A DNA stretch of 18,434 nt from Asterionellopsis glacialis (taxonomy: Eukaryota; Bacillariophyta; Plagiogrammaphyceae; Rhaphoneidales; Asterionellopsidaceae), in NCBI GenBank assembly GCA_014885115.2, contig WKLE02000681.1, positions 1-18,434 of the forward strand, given 5' to 3'. Under the pieces are notes generated by a model. It was not told where the DNA came from. It saw nothing but the letters and a program-made list of their open reading frames with translations, and searched no databases. The number at the start of each line of letters is the position of its first letter. Within the stretch, counting starts at the first letter, position 1. Below are positions 1-9,460 of the stretch, one piece after another. Position numbers and translations under genes: made by a program.

Positions 1-372
1 ATGCACTTTTTTCCAGTCTGCATTGGTTTCTGCTAATCCGACAATTTCGGCATCAAGAGCCTTTGATGTCATGAGTATGTCCGTGAGCTTTGTAGGTGAT
101 GTGAAGATGCCGTTTGTATTGATGAAGAAAAGTTGCAGTGCTGTGTTGTTGTTTTTTGCATGTGGATGTGAGTATGTATTTGTTGTTTGTTTGTTTAACT
201 TTGTAATAAATTGTGTGTGATTCGTGGGCTGTGTGATTGTATGTTTGGGGCGGTTTTTGGTTTGTTGGAAGACTAGAGTTCTGGCCCCATCGTAGGCCGG
301 GGACTCCTTGGTGACTGATGTACTGAGGCCTTTGAAACAGGGGTTCCGATGCCCGGTTGTTGACTTTGGCTT
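1..372 (-). pseudogene. LINE-type ORF2, N-terminal endonuclease start (runs off the window)
   Basis: This frame is open from the window edge up to a TGA at 373-375. Its last part reads FFINTNGIFTS, then a helix-like stretch, then IVGLAETNADWKK. The N-x-N-G motif (Asn codons at 118-120 and 112-114) and the GLxETN motif (Glu at 28-30) match the start of the endonuclease/exonuclease/phosphatase (APE-like) domain of non-LTR retrotransposon ORF2, where that Asn and Glu bind metal and substrate. The enzyme nicks target DNA to prime reverse transcription. The reverse transcriptase would lie beyond position 1. No ATG occurs in frame before the domain, so the real start is unknown: it may be lost, or reached by frameshift or reinitiation after ORF1, whose end overlaps in another frame. 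The motifs are seen; the family assignment is established knowledge; activity cannot be judged. Confidence 0.7.
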
Positions 373-2306
373 TCAACCTCTTCATTGCTTGGATTGACTT
401 TCTGTTGTTTACGAAGAGGCGATGTTGGGGTTGTGGCTGTTTAAAGTTGAAGTTGTTGATTGACTGTTTGATTTACCAGATCCTTTAAGTTGTTTTTGAT
501 TAGGTCTTCAAATAGCGACCTTTGGTCTTCTAATGCTTGTTTATGGTTTTCTTGAATGACTTCCAATGTCTGTTGGTGTTTTTCATTGCTGGCTGTAACT
601 TCAGTTAATTTGTCATTTAGTGAGTTAAATTTTTGAAGACTGTTTTCCCATTCGGTTTTAGAGTCTTGTTTTAGTTCCTCAAACCATCCTTTTACTTTAG
701 ATTTTAGGGTGGCAACAGAGTTGTCATCAGATACTGTTGTGTCCGTGTGTTTGTTAACAATTTTGGGAGGTGAGTTCCATGCGTTTTTTGCTGGTGCTGA
801 TGATGATCCTGGAGAGGATACGTCGTCACCATAGCCTAGAGTGATTGTGGGTGGATGTTTTTGTGGTGTGTAGTAACCCGATTGCGTGCTGGATGCTGTT
901 GAACAAGTCCCTTTTGTCTCTGGTGTAAAAGACACACCACATGACTTGATGCTTTTGTAGTATGAGTCTGCTGCGCTGAATGTGGAGATTGCAGAGTTGT
1001 TGTCATGAACGTCAATTGAGTCAAGATGAGTTTGAATGGATGTAAGGTAAGTTTCAATGAATTCCTGCTGAAATGTAGTGTCCATGTGTTCTTTAAGATT
1101 GATGAAGAAATCATCTACTTCTGTGTTGAGATGTTCTTGGTAAATGACAAAATATCCATTTTTGCCTCTACTTTCTACGGACTGAAATAATATTGAATTA
1201 CTATTTGTCATTTGTGATAGAAAATATTCTTGCAAAGAATATGTGGCACGAGTCTATGCATGCTTGTCCATGTCTTTGATCGGTTGTGGAGTGGTAATGT
1301 CTGCAAATCCAATGACCGACTTCTTTCATAATTGTGTCATAAGATTGTTGTGATCTTGTGCTAATTTAATCAATTCAGTATTGGATACGATGCCAGGAAT
1401 TGGGTTGAAAGGAATGATTTGAATGTGTTTAAGGCTATTGGACACCGAGTCAGGTTGGGAGAGACCTTGAATAATTGTTTGCATGTATCCTTGGACGTTG
1501 CGGAGACTACACGTGATACCAATTGCCCAGACGAATATTGCATTCAGACCCTTTCCAATTCGAGTGTGACGTGGACACAAGTCGAGTTTGCAGCTGACGT
1601 ATTCTTCAGAGTTTCGAATTATTAATTCTTGGAGTTTTTCTTGGAGGTCGTCAAGTCTTGTCCAGTCAGGATGACTGTCTTTGACCCAGGCAAGTAATCA
1701 ATTGTTTATCGTCGATAGTTTAGTGGCAAACACTCTATGTTTGTGTGCTTCTAACCATGGCTTTAGGTGCTTTTGGAGGTCAGCATAGTTTATCGACGTT
1801 TCAATGTACATAAAGAACTTTAGAGTTTGTTTGTTGTTACGATCAGTTGATGCAGTTGTACCTGCAATCCAGTCGGAAAGTGCCTTTTTGTCCGTGGGAA
1901 GTTGTCCAATTGTTGTGATTGGGTTTGTTTTAGATTTGGTGTTTTGTTCTTCATCTTCCCATTTTAGAATGTTGATGGTAGAGTTGATCTTGAAAAGCTC
2001 CTTACAGAAGATCTTTTGATGGTGTGGAACACAGACAAAGTTGGTCTGATTTTTGTACGATGGCAAATTCATATGCATCTGGAGATGAAATTTGTAGTGA
2101 GTTGATTTTTCATTGCCAAATCTTTTTGCAACTTTGTTGTTTTTCCCAACAGTGGTCCACTCATTGGACTCTTGGTGTTCAGCTGGTTGTCCTGTCCATT
2201 TGCCTGATTGCAATGATGCTGGAGAGTTGCTTTGGTGTCTCAGCACTGTCGTCTCTCCGCGGCCATGGCCGCGTCCTCGTCCTCCGATCTCTCTGCCAAC
2301 AAGCAA
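273..2306 (-). pseudogene. LINE-type ORF1 (RNA-binding/gag-like protein), one frame with four internal stops
   Basis: One reading frame covers 678 codons down to a TAG at 273-275, interrupted by TGA at 1698-1700, TGA at 1326-1328, TAG at 1254-1256 and TAA at 441-443. Coding character continues in the same frame after each stop, so I read it as one gene. The N-terminus is Gly/Arg-rich (GGRGRGHGRGE), as in RNA-binding proteins. A folded middle follows (CPRHTRIGKGLNAIFVWAIG near 1530-1580). A Ser/Pro-rich linker comes next, then a long Gln/Glu/Lys helix at about 450-720 that looks like a coiled coil, and a Ser/Pro-rich tail. The frame starts at TTG with stops just upstream, and the first in-frame ATG lies well inside, so the true start is lost or upstream. 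Position just before the endonuclease ORF supports an ORF1 role in binding element RNA. I recall similar hypothetical proteins from diatoms, which is recollection only. Confidence 0.66.
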
Positions 2307-2915
2307 AATTGTCTTGTGTACGTCCTAGTATACTATCGTACAGGTGTAGTGGATTTAAGCAATGTACAGTTGTACTGGATCCTCTTTCTCATGTTGGTGA
2401 AAGAGTATGATGGTTTGACCTATGTTTCTCTGCAGTATTATTATTTCATTTCAAAAATTGAACACATCTGCAAAACATTACTGAATCCAAAGTACATGCT
2501 TCTTGAGGGGTCACTACTTCTGTCTCACATCAACCAGTGTTTACCAGAGGTGTTTATTATAGACTTTGGAAACTTATTATAATCCATTGGAAAATGTAAC
2601 AGCTTTTGTGAAACTCTGAAAATAATCCTGCAGAAAATAGTGTGAATATAAAATATGGGAAGACTGTTAAAAAAAAACACAAGTAGTAATAACAGTGGGA
2701 TACTCTGTGTAATACATTTTTGTTAAGTAATTTTTCTGGAATTTTTTTTTCAGCAAGGGATAATGTACAGTCATGTATACAACATTACAGACTATGAATT
2801 TTGAGATGAAAAGCTGTCAACAATGACAAGAAATCAACAACAATGGCAATACTTTTCTCATGTAGATTGCCATGGCAACAAAATGAAAAATCTATTTGGG
2901 CTGGGCCAAGCTGAC
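2307..2915. other. AT-rich spacer between the LINE and the P/S/T-rich gene
   Basis: No convincing gene is visible. An open plus-strand run reaches 2582 but resembles nothing I know and starts inside the complement of the LINE ORF1. The segment at 2580-2780 is very AT-rich with A and T homopolymers. A T-tract followed by CAG near 2740-2755 looks like a 3' splice site, but no donor or exon can be tied to it. The 5' end of the LINE presumably lies near 2306-2420; no target-site duplication could be recognised. Confidence 0.4.
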
Positions 2916-4022
2916 TCACATCATTGTAGGACTCGGTGAGGGTGCATTGGTGGTTGGAGGCAAGGAAGGTGGTGGGGTTGGACTTGGAGGTGCTGTAGAA
3001 AACCACAAAGGTGATTCTATTTTTGTTGGAGTTGCTGTTGGAGGTACAGTAGATAGCAGAGGAGAAGAATCAATTATTGGATAGGTGTTAGGGAATGGTG
3101 GTACTCTCGGATGAGCTGTAGGCATTTATGAATTGGTATAGGTGTGAAAGTTGGGATTTTTGTTTGGTATTGCAAAGGTCTTGTCAATGGAGAGCTTATT
3201 TTTTTGGGAGGGTTGTGATGATGGTGATTTGGTTAGCACCAACGTAGGAGAATTTGTAGGACTTCCAGTAGGTCCCAAAGAAGGAAGACTTGTTGGAATT
3301 ATGCTAAGAGGTGTTGTGGGTATGTTGGTGGGACTTCTAGAAAAAGATTCAGCTGGTTCAGTGGTTGGATTAGTAGACAATTCAGGCATCAGATGTTTAG
3401 TTGGACATTCCGAAGGAGAATCAGATGCTGCTGTTGTCAGATTTGTAGACAGTTCTGGCTTGGGCTGTTTGGTTGGGCATTCAGAAGTAGAATCAGATGG
3501 AACTCTGGTTGGGTTTGCTGATGGTTGTGCAGTGGGTTGTTTAGTTGGATGTTTAGAGGGAGAACCTGCTGGATCTATGGTTGGTTTTCTAGATGGTTCT
3601 TGTGTAGGCCGCTTGGTTTAACTTTCAGAAGGAGATTCAGATGGTTCTATAGTTGGATTTGCAGATGGTTGTGAAGTGGGCTTCTTGGTAGGCATCATTG
3701 TAGGAGAGCTACTAGGATCATTTGATGGAACGAAAGAAGGTTTAGCTATTGGAGCAACACTGAAGGTAGGTTCATTTGTTGGACTTTGTTTTGGTAACTT
3801 CAGTGGCCCACCAAATAAAAACCAGTTGAATGATTTCTTTCTCAATTTGTGACAAGGACTGGTGCTACAACAGCCTTTCAAACAATTTGAGTTGTTTTTG
3901 TCATCTCTGGAGCGGGCACCTCTAACATTGGATGAGTGTTGTACTTGAGAAGGTACACCTAGCAAAAGTAACAAAATGACAACCACTGTTGCAGCATTTG
4001 CAACAGCAGTTGGATGAAGCAT
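2916..4022 (-). pseudogene. P/S/T-rich repeat protein with N-terminal signal/anchor
   Basis: The frame opens with ATG at 4022 and stays in register to 2916 (369 codons), broken by TAA at 3618-3620 and TAA at 3126-3128. Residues 8-22 form a hydrophobic core (AATVVVILLLLLGVP), which suits a signal peptide or signal anchor. A basic stretch with a small cysteine cluster (CLKGCCSTSPC) follows. The rest is low-complexity sequence with a P-T-x-x-P-S-x-x pattern, including five 24-residue repeats. Proteins of this style are common in diatoms, where many are secreted or in the cell wall; a surface or matrix role is inference. The repeats align well enough to show that the first stop sits where the other units mostly carry proline. 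Either the gene is inactive, or only the first 134 residues are made. The stretch after 3126 is also Pro-rich, so the frame probably once continued. Confidence 0.6.
3315..3674 (-). repeat. Five tandem 72-bp units coding 24-residue P/S/T repeats
   Basis: Units run 3674-3603, 3602-3531, 3530-3459, 3458-3387 and 3386-3315. A typical unit starts AQPSANPTRVPSDSTSEC and ends with PTK plus a few residues. The last two units start PELSTN. Conserved positions are Pro/Leu-Ser at 3-4, Asn/Lys at 6, Ser at 14 or close to it, and Thr at 20. Divergence between units is high, so the array is old. Confidence 0.75.
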
Positions 4023-4824
4023 GTTTCAGATTTTGTTTTTCTTCCTTTTTAATGAGAGTTGTGTGCGCTTCAAAAAATTGATTGTGAGGAACGATTAGTT
4101 TTCTGAAAATTTGACTTCCCATGAAAGTCCAAGAATGCCTATCCATATCCATCCATTTTTCAATCCTGTATACTAATGATATGTGCATCAAAGAAAGATC
4201 ACACAGCTACAGGCACAGCCAATCCAGCCAACAATGCTATTTCTTGGATCCAATTTTTGTTTTACAAGATGCTTCACACAAAAACTCCAAGTCAGCCAGG
4301 CCCACCAAATTTGTGGATCCAACTGAAATGACTGAAGATTACTGGAGTCAATCCTACTTTAGACCTAGTCAACAGGCTATTGTGCCCCTAAAGCAGTAAT
4401 GTTACCAAGGAGACTGAAATGAGTGGTTGTAAGTTGATTATAACCAGAGAATTTAAAATATTATGAGGATGATATCCCATCCACCATTTCTATTCTGATG
4501 CTACTTCAATCGATTCCCAATGATTATTGTTCTGACGTGTTTTTGGTTTGAGTACATCCATCACTGCAGGATCTTCTTCTTCATCATTGCTTGGGATAAA
4601 GTACGGGTTATTCCCAAATCTATTTCTATTTTTATTTGTACCTATCATTGATTTGTTTTTCCTCATCACACTCATGCAATCCTGTGGATGTTTGATTAGA
4701 GGATCATTTTGAATGTTTAAGTGCAGTAGGCAAGTCGCGAGACTTGTGCAAAGATGTGAATCAACCATATTATGGATGTACCGTCACATGCTGACGTCAC
4801 AAACAAGGATGGATGAGAATGAAG
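4023..4824. other. Stretch with weak ORFs only
   Basis: Two frames are worth recording, neither recognised. The plus frame 4121-4399 (92 codons) has a protein-like C-terminal half (PTEMTEDYWSQSYFRPSQQA). The minus frame 4490-4768 (92 codons) ends in an acidic, Asn-rich tail (NNPYFIPSNDEEEDPAVMDV). Both are short, lack neighbours that support them, and could be exons or remnants. The upstream side of the P/S/T-rich gene is here, but no clear core promoter could be picked out. Confidence 0.3.
4792..4799. promoter_or_regulatory. TGACGTCA palindrome (CRE-like)
   Basis: An exact 8-bp palindrome of the bZIP/CRE type lies about 25 bp before the left copy of the Gypsy leader. In diatoms, TGACGT-type sites act in cAMP/CO2-responsive promoters (established for carbonic anhydrase genes). 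An 8-mer can occur by chance and no intact gene starts nearby, so function is speculative. Confidence 0.2.
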
Positions 4825-5226
4825 TACACTCCCTGTAGGACACTCTTGAGGATGGATGATTGATGGGTGGGCAAGCAGAAAAACTCACAAGAAATTACCA
4901 TTTACTAATATTTCATGAATCTTTTACTTCTTATTAAATTGCCGGATCTTCTCTGGATTAAACTAAGCTCATAATTTTTCATCATCAAATAAAAGTCTTT
5001 TTTTCTTTTGTATGTTGATTGTCTGATTGTTGTGTTGTGCCGCCGTTGACACTAGGAGCATATGGCATAGTAACGTTACTCCCTCTTACAGAGGTAATTA
5101 ACTTTCAAAACATGAAGACCTTCTACTCCTCCAATGAGTTTCAGAAGACAGCTCAGGAGTTGAGTCAACAGCAGACTCTGCTGAATCCTCCTGCAATCCC
5201 CCTCATGAAAACAAAGAAGGAAAGGT
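4825..5226 (+). mobile_element. Truncated copy of a Gypsy 5' leader/LTR and gag start (copy 1)
   Basis: This segment aligns with 7981-8382 over about 400 bp with roughly 10-15% differences by eye. It starts with the shared AAGTACACTCCCTGTAGGAC, contains AATAAAAGTC (a polyadenylation-type signal expected in an LTR R region), and reaches the gag ATG at 5112, 287 bp from the left edge in both copies. The gag frame (MKTFYSSNEFQKTAQELSQQ) continues to about 5224 and then stops matching. LTR borders cannot be fixed because no 3' copy is seen, so the word LTR is inference. This is a 5' fragment of the same family as the longer element to the right. Confidence 0.65.
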
Positions 5227-5267
5227 ATGGTGTTACATTTATCAGAGCTGAAAAGAACTAGCATGCA

Positions 5268-5386
5268 ATCAAACCCAAAACTAAGCATTATCATATTAAA
5301 AAAATTGCAATATGAAACAAAAAGTTTGGCATTATCATTTCAAAAAAATTGTATTATGAAACCAAAAGTGTATCATTATTATAATG
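5268..5386. repeat. Three tandem 44-bp AT-rich units
   Basis: Units start at 5268, 5312 and 5356. Each has AT(C/G)AAAC, an A-rich stretch, then a (G/T)CATTAT core. The array begins about 40 bp after the point where gag copy 1 breaks off, so it may mark the junction or belong to the end of the inserted island. No coding role is seen. Confidence 0.65.
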
Positions 5387-5513
5387 TTTATTTTTTTACT
5401 GGATTTTTTTCTTTTGGTTTACCAAATATTTCTTTTTCATAAGAAAATCAGGCAAAATATTTTCTTGCATACCAGTTTTTTGTTGTTGTTTGCACTACAT
5501 GGTAACCTTTCTT

Positions 5514-7101
5514 ATTACATAGGCACTTTTACAACCTTGTCATTTTCATCAAATATCACACCATAATTATGTCCCTCCTGTTTGTCTTCTTCCAGGTAAT
5601 CCAAATTTCTACTAGCTTCAGCTTGACCAGTGGGTATTATAGGATCATGGTCTCTATCATTGAAACTGCAGTAACCCAGCCTCAATTTTTTGTAGTCTTT
5701 GTATTTTTCATTATATAATTTTTGGTTGTCAATGTCTGTCTTTACCTGTTCCAGATAGAAATCAAGTCCTTCCTAGTTCCATCCACCTATGAACCTTGAC
5801 TTCTGTGTTGTAGAAAGCAACTCTTTGTTGTCCTTTGCGTGCCACCTCAATCCACCTCCCCTCTCCTTGTCCTCAATAATATTATTTTGTAACACCTTTT
5901 GTATGTATTCCAATTTTTTGACATCAACATTTCTGCCAGTGTTTTTATATTCATCTCTTTTAAATGCACTTTCCAATCAAGATTTTTGAACAACTGTTTC
6001 AGATTACTAGCAATTTTGTAATTATATGAACTGTCATGCTCCTTCTCCAAACAGAAACTTGCTAAAAAAAAGGTAAACATCTTGCTGTTGCTGTTTCATC
6101 TTTACACCCCTAATTTGAAAATTTATACAAGGCATCTATCTTTCCCCTCTTGTCCATACCTTGCCATGGCAGTTGAAAAAAGTGCTCCAGCATAGCAATT
6201 ATCCTTCCTCTCATACTATTTCTTGCCATCTTGAGAGCAGTCAATGTAGTTTTCCCCAGCTGAAATACTTTCATGTCCCCGTTCCACAGTTTCTTCAATG
6301 ACCACATCTCTTTGTCTTCCCAGTCATTATCCATGAATTCTTTAATTATATCCTTGGCAAAAGCACATGTATGAAAATTTTGGCCTGCAACATAGAATCT
6401 GTCTGCAATTTGCAACCTATAGTTGTCAGATACATAACCCACTTACCTTGATTAAAATATTCTCCCAGGATTTTTTTTCATCATTCATGACACTGCTGTT
6501 ACCTTATCAGTTGTTTCTCCTACTTTCATCCTCTATTTTTGTTTTTCTTTCCAATACAAAATGTAGGTATCTCCGGTAGTCTGCTATGCTAACTTCATTT
6601 TCTAAACTCACTGTACAATACAATTTGACTGCCTTGTCTAAATCTTTGTCACTGATTTTTTTTTGATGACGGCTTCTCGTGTTTAATCACAGTATCCCCA
6701 TTTTCTTTATCTGTTTTTTTTTTACTTGTACTTGGTGACATGTCCTTTTTCTTAAATCTTTCAGATTCTGCTGTTAGCTTTATTCTTTTTGGTGAACATT
6801 GTTTGTATGACAATGACAAATCCAATTTTTGTGGTGACAGTCATAGTGAATGTCTGACATTTGCCACTGAATGTCATTTGTTGCCTTCTTCTTCTGAATT
6901 TACTGACTCCATATCATAATTTTGGTCATCTTTCCATTGTTCCTCGTTTTGTGATTTTCTTACATTTGATTTTCTAGCTGTCGTTTTATCATCCTTTTTT
7001 TCTTTGTTAAACAGTAGTACCACCAACTGCATTATGAGTTTGCTTCCTTGGCATGATATCCTTTTGCCAAATAATATTTTTTGCCAAACAAAAAAAAGCA
7101 C
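5514..7101 (-). pseudogene. Unidentified lysine/glutamate-rich gene, broken by several frameshifts
   Basis: A chain of coding-like segments runs down the minus strand and switches frame where A or T runs occur. In order: a charged N-terminal part (7101-6874); a Lys/Ser-rich linker (about 6850-6670); a segment with VSIADYRRYLHFVLERKTK (about 6660-6530); the longest open piece, 6442-6110, with IIKEFMDNDWEDKEMWSLKK and SMRGRIIAMLEHFFQLPWQG; overlapping pieces at 6080-5847 and 5976-5773; and a C-terminal piece to a TAA at 5514-5516, following a TAG near 5775, with RLGYCSFNDRDHDPIIPTGQ. I do not recognise the family. Amino-acid use is clearly protein-like (Trp, Tyr and charged residues in alternating blocks), unlike random AT-rich DNA. 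It sits wholly inside the island between the two Gypsy 5' copies, so it may belong to an inserted element. Confidence 0.4.
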
Positions 7102-7797
7102 TTCCGAGTATTACCCTCGTATTATTTCCTTACCACCTATCAATTTTTTTGAATTGCATTACATAAATTTGAATTATTATTAAAATCTTGAAGTCACAAA
7201 AAAACACAACCCCCTGATACATATAATTAATGATATAACCAATCCCTGTACCATAATTGTAGTTTTAATTTGCTTCACTTTCAAATCATACTCCTTTTGT
7301 AAATTAAAGATTAATTATTTACTATCCATCTCAAAGAATAAAACTATATCAACTTACAGGATAGCTGTATGATTTGTTAAAAAGAAAATTCCTCTGTTAT
7401 ATTATCACCACACAGTAATATCACTTTTTCCCTCCTGAATTCACTTAAGTGCAGTATTGTTATAGAATTTTTGTGCTTCAGTGAAAAAAATTTTCTAGTA
7501 TTGAAGAACCTTGTACACCTAAAAAAACACAACCAAGACTAACATTTATGGATGTGTGACATACGTGGGGTATTTTGGCATGTTACTTTTGCTTTTTTTG
7601 GAATGGTACATGTAACACGTACAACGCCTACTTTTGATCTCCATTCCTGTTACCCAGTAACAACTTTGTAACCAATTCCCAAAAACCTCTGTAGGTTTTT
7701 ACTGACTAGGAGTACCAAAAAATACTCCCTCCAACACCTAATTGAAGTGTAACAACCTTTTTTTTCCCTTTGTTTCCTGCCAAACACCAAACGTACC
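7102..7797. other. AT-rich stretch with no gene seen
   Basis: The sequence is AT-rich and stop-dense in all frames, with long A and T runs. No repeat, RNA gene or mobile-element signature stood out. Confidence 0.4.
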
Positions 7798-7950
7798 ATG
7801 GTGGACATCAAACAATCAATTGATAGCTTGTATAACCAGTTGATTAAACAATGCAACAATCAAGATATTTTGCATTGTCTCAGCTGGGCCAGGTTGTATG
7901 CACCCATTCTTGTGGTTAAGGAAATGGATATATCAGCAAAAACTATTTGA
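7798..7950 (+). CDS. Small ORF, 50 codons, unknown
   Basis: An ATG-started frame (MVDIKQSIDSLYNQLIKQC at the N-terminus) runs 50 codons to TGA at 7948-7950. Its composition is balanced and includes Trp, Cys and a hydrophobic segment (WARLYAPILVV), unlike the AT-rich surroundings. It ends 30 bp before the second Gypsy copy. It could be the exon end of a gene cut by that insertion or a chance ORF. No family is recognised. Confidence 0.22.
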   Translation: MVDIKQSIDSLYNQLIKQCNNQDILHCLSWARLYAPILVVKEMDISAKTI

Positions 7951-7980
7951 TACTTTAATTATCTCATTGGTAGTCTTGTA

Positions 7981-8267
7981 AAGTACACTCCCTGTAGGAC
8001 ACTCTTGAGGATGGATGATTGATGCGTGGGCAAACAGACAGACTCACAAATTTACCATTTACTAATATTTCCTGAATTCTTACTACTTACTAGATTGCCG
8101 GATATTCTCCAGATTAAATTAAGCTCATAATTTTCATCACCAAATAAAAGTCTTCTTTTCTTTTGTGTGTTTATTGTCTGCTTGTTGTGTTGTGCCGTGG
8201 TCAACATAGGCGGCATAGGGCATAGTAATGTTACTCCCTCTTTCAGAGGTAATTAACTTTCAAGAAC
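7981..8267 (+). repeat. 5' leader/LTR-like region of Gypsy copy 2
   Basis: This 287-bp region before the gag ATG matches 4825-5111. It contains TGTAGGACACTC near the left end and an AATAAAAGTC signal. Both copies begin at the same base, which suggests a true element end rather than random truncation. A primer-binding site could not be identified with confidence. Confidence 0.5.
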
Positions 8268-9356
8268 ATGAAGACCTTTTACTCCTCCAATGACTTTCAG
8301 AAGAAAGCTCAGGAGTTGAACCAACAGCAGACCCTGCTGTATCCTCCTGCAATTCCTTTCATTAGGACAAAAAAGGAGAGGTTGAAGTCAAAAGACGACA
8401 ACAGGGATTCCTACAAAACGATAGAAGTAAGAATCAATCCCTCTGAGGAAGGATCAGATTCTGAAACTATTGAAAAGAGAGCCAAACAATTTGAAGATGG
8501 AACTGCTGAAGAGTGGATTCAATGGAGAATTGAATTTGCTGAAGTTGAGAGGGACTATCCCCTCATCAAAGCAAGCTCCAAGACTTCCATGGCCCTCACC
8601 CTTTTGAAGGGTAGATCAGCTGTTCCAAGCAGCAAATGCCAATCGCCAGAGCAAAAATGCAAGCCTCAAGAAACCATCCCAAAATGATCCTGAACAGGTC
8701 TTTGAACTGGTATTGAACAATATAGGAGAGAATTTTTTCTTGTCTAGGCATGCAGCAAGGCACCAGAAGAACTACCTTCACTACCACTTAGCAATGACCA
8801 ACAACTTCACGTTGAGAGAGTTTGTTGTGAGGCTTTGCCAGTTGAACGAATATTTGCCATATTTTCTGATGGATCATAATGGTTAAAAAATTCGAAAATT
8901 CAATGACGACGAACTTGTGGATATTCTTGATCAAGCAAAACCACTTAAGTGGCAATCCGCCCTACTCGCTAGCAACCTTGACCTGCACGATCTCTTCTGG
9001 GGGGATACTGTGGACTACTTCAAGAAGTTAGAGGTACGCGATAATATCGATCTTGAACTTGCTAAGTCAAAAACACCTCAGGAAAGCAAGAAGAATAAAA
9101 GAATTCTGATCGCAATAACAACAGAAGCAATGACAAGCACCAGTGCACTTGTAAGCGGTGTAGCAACTGCTGTATGAATAACCATAACACCAATGAATGT
9201 ACTGCAGACAAGTCGAAAAAGAAGGATTAGGGCAAATCCAAGACATACACACAGGAACAGGTAAACGCGATGATTAGCTTGCTCAAGGTATCAAAAGATA
9301 AGTCTAAAAAGGAACGTAAAGTGCAGTACGAATCAGATGGAGAATCTGATGATTAA
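8268..9356 (+). pseudogene. Gypsy gag (capsid and CCHC nucleocapsid), frameshifted
   Basis: The frame starts at ATG 8268 (MKTFYSSNDFQKKAQELNQQ) and includes a capsid-like part (GTAEEWIQWRIEFAEVERDY). It shifts frame near 8612 and continues in the new frame with HQKNYLHYHLAMTNNFTLRE, then a TAA at 8884-8886, then DDELVDILDQAKPLKW and WGDTVDYFKKLEVRDNI. Near 9100 it returns to the starting frame and encodes a zinc knuckle at 9159-9200, CSNCCMNNHNTNEC, an exact C-x2-C-x4-H-x4-C. A TAG follows at 9228-9230 and the frame ends at TAA 9354-9356. Gag forms the retrotransposon particle, and the knuckle binds element RNA. Order and motifs fit Ty3/Gypsy. Copy 1 at 5112 repeats only the first 38 codons or so. 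Confidence 0.75.
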
Positions 9357-9460
9357 CCTAGTTCGTACTTTACCCAACATAGTAAAATTAAACGTAAAAC
9401 TAATAGCCAAGATTTAGAGGATTACAGCAAAAAGCAAAAAAGCAAAAATCTACGCATTGC

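Noticed and set aside
2735..2760. 3' splice site (T-tract then CAG) implying a spliced gene
   Set aside because: No matching donor or downstream coding exon could be found, and T-runs followed by CAG are common in this AT-rich DNA.
3151..3621. Plus-strand Gly/Val-rich 156-codon ORF
   Set aside because: It is the complement of the P/S/T repeat gene; its Gly/Val/Asp repeats are the antisense of the Pro/Thr/Ser codons.
6450..6470. AAGGTAAGT as an intron donor in the unidentified minus-strand gene
   Set aside because: Protein-like sequence resumes directly after it in another frame (GYVSDNYRLQIADRF), so a frameshift fits better than an intron.
5227..7980. Reading 4825-5226 and 7981-8382 as the LTR pair of one element with the island as its interior
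   Set aside because: The repeated block contains the gag ATG and about 38 gag codons, and gag continues beyond the right copy. An LTR would not include this.
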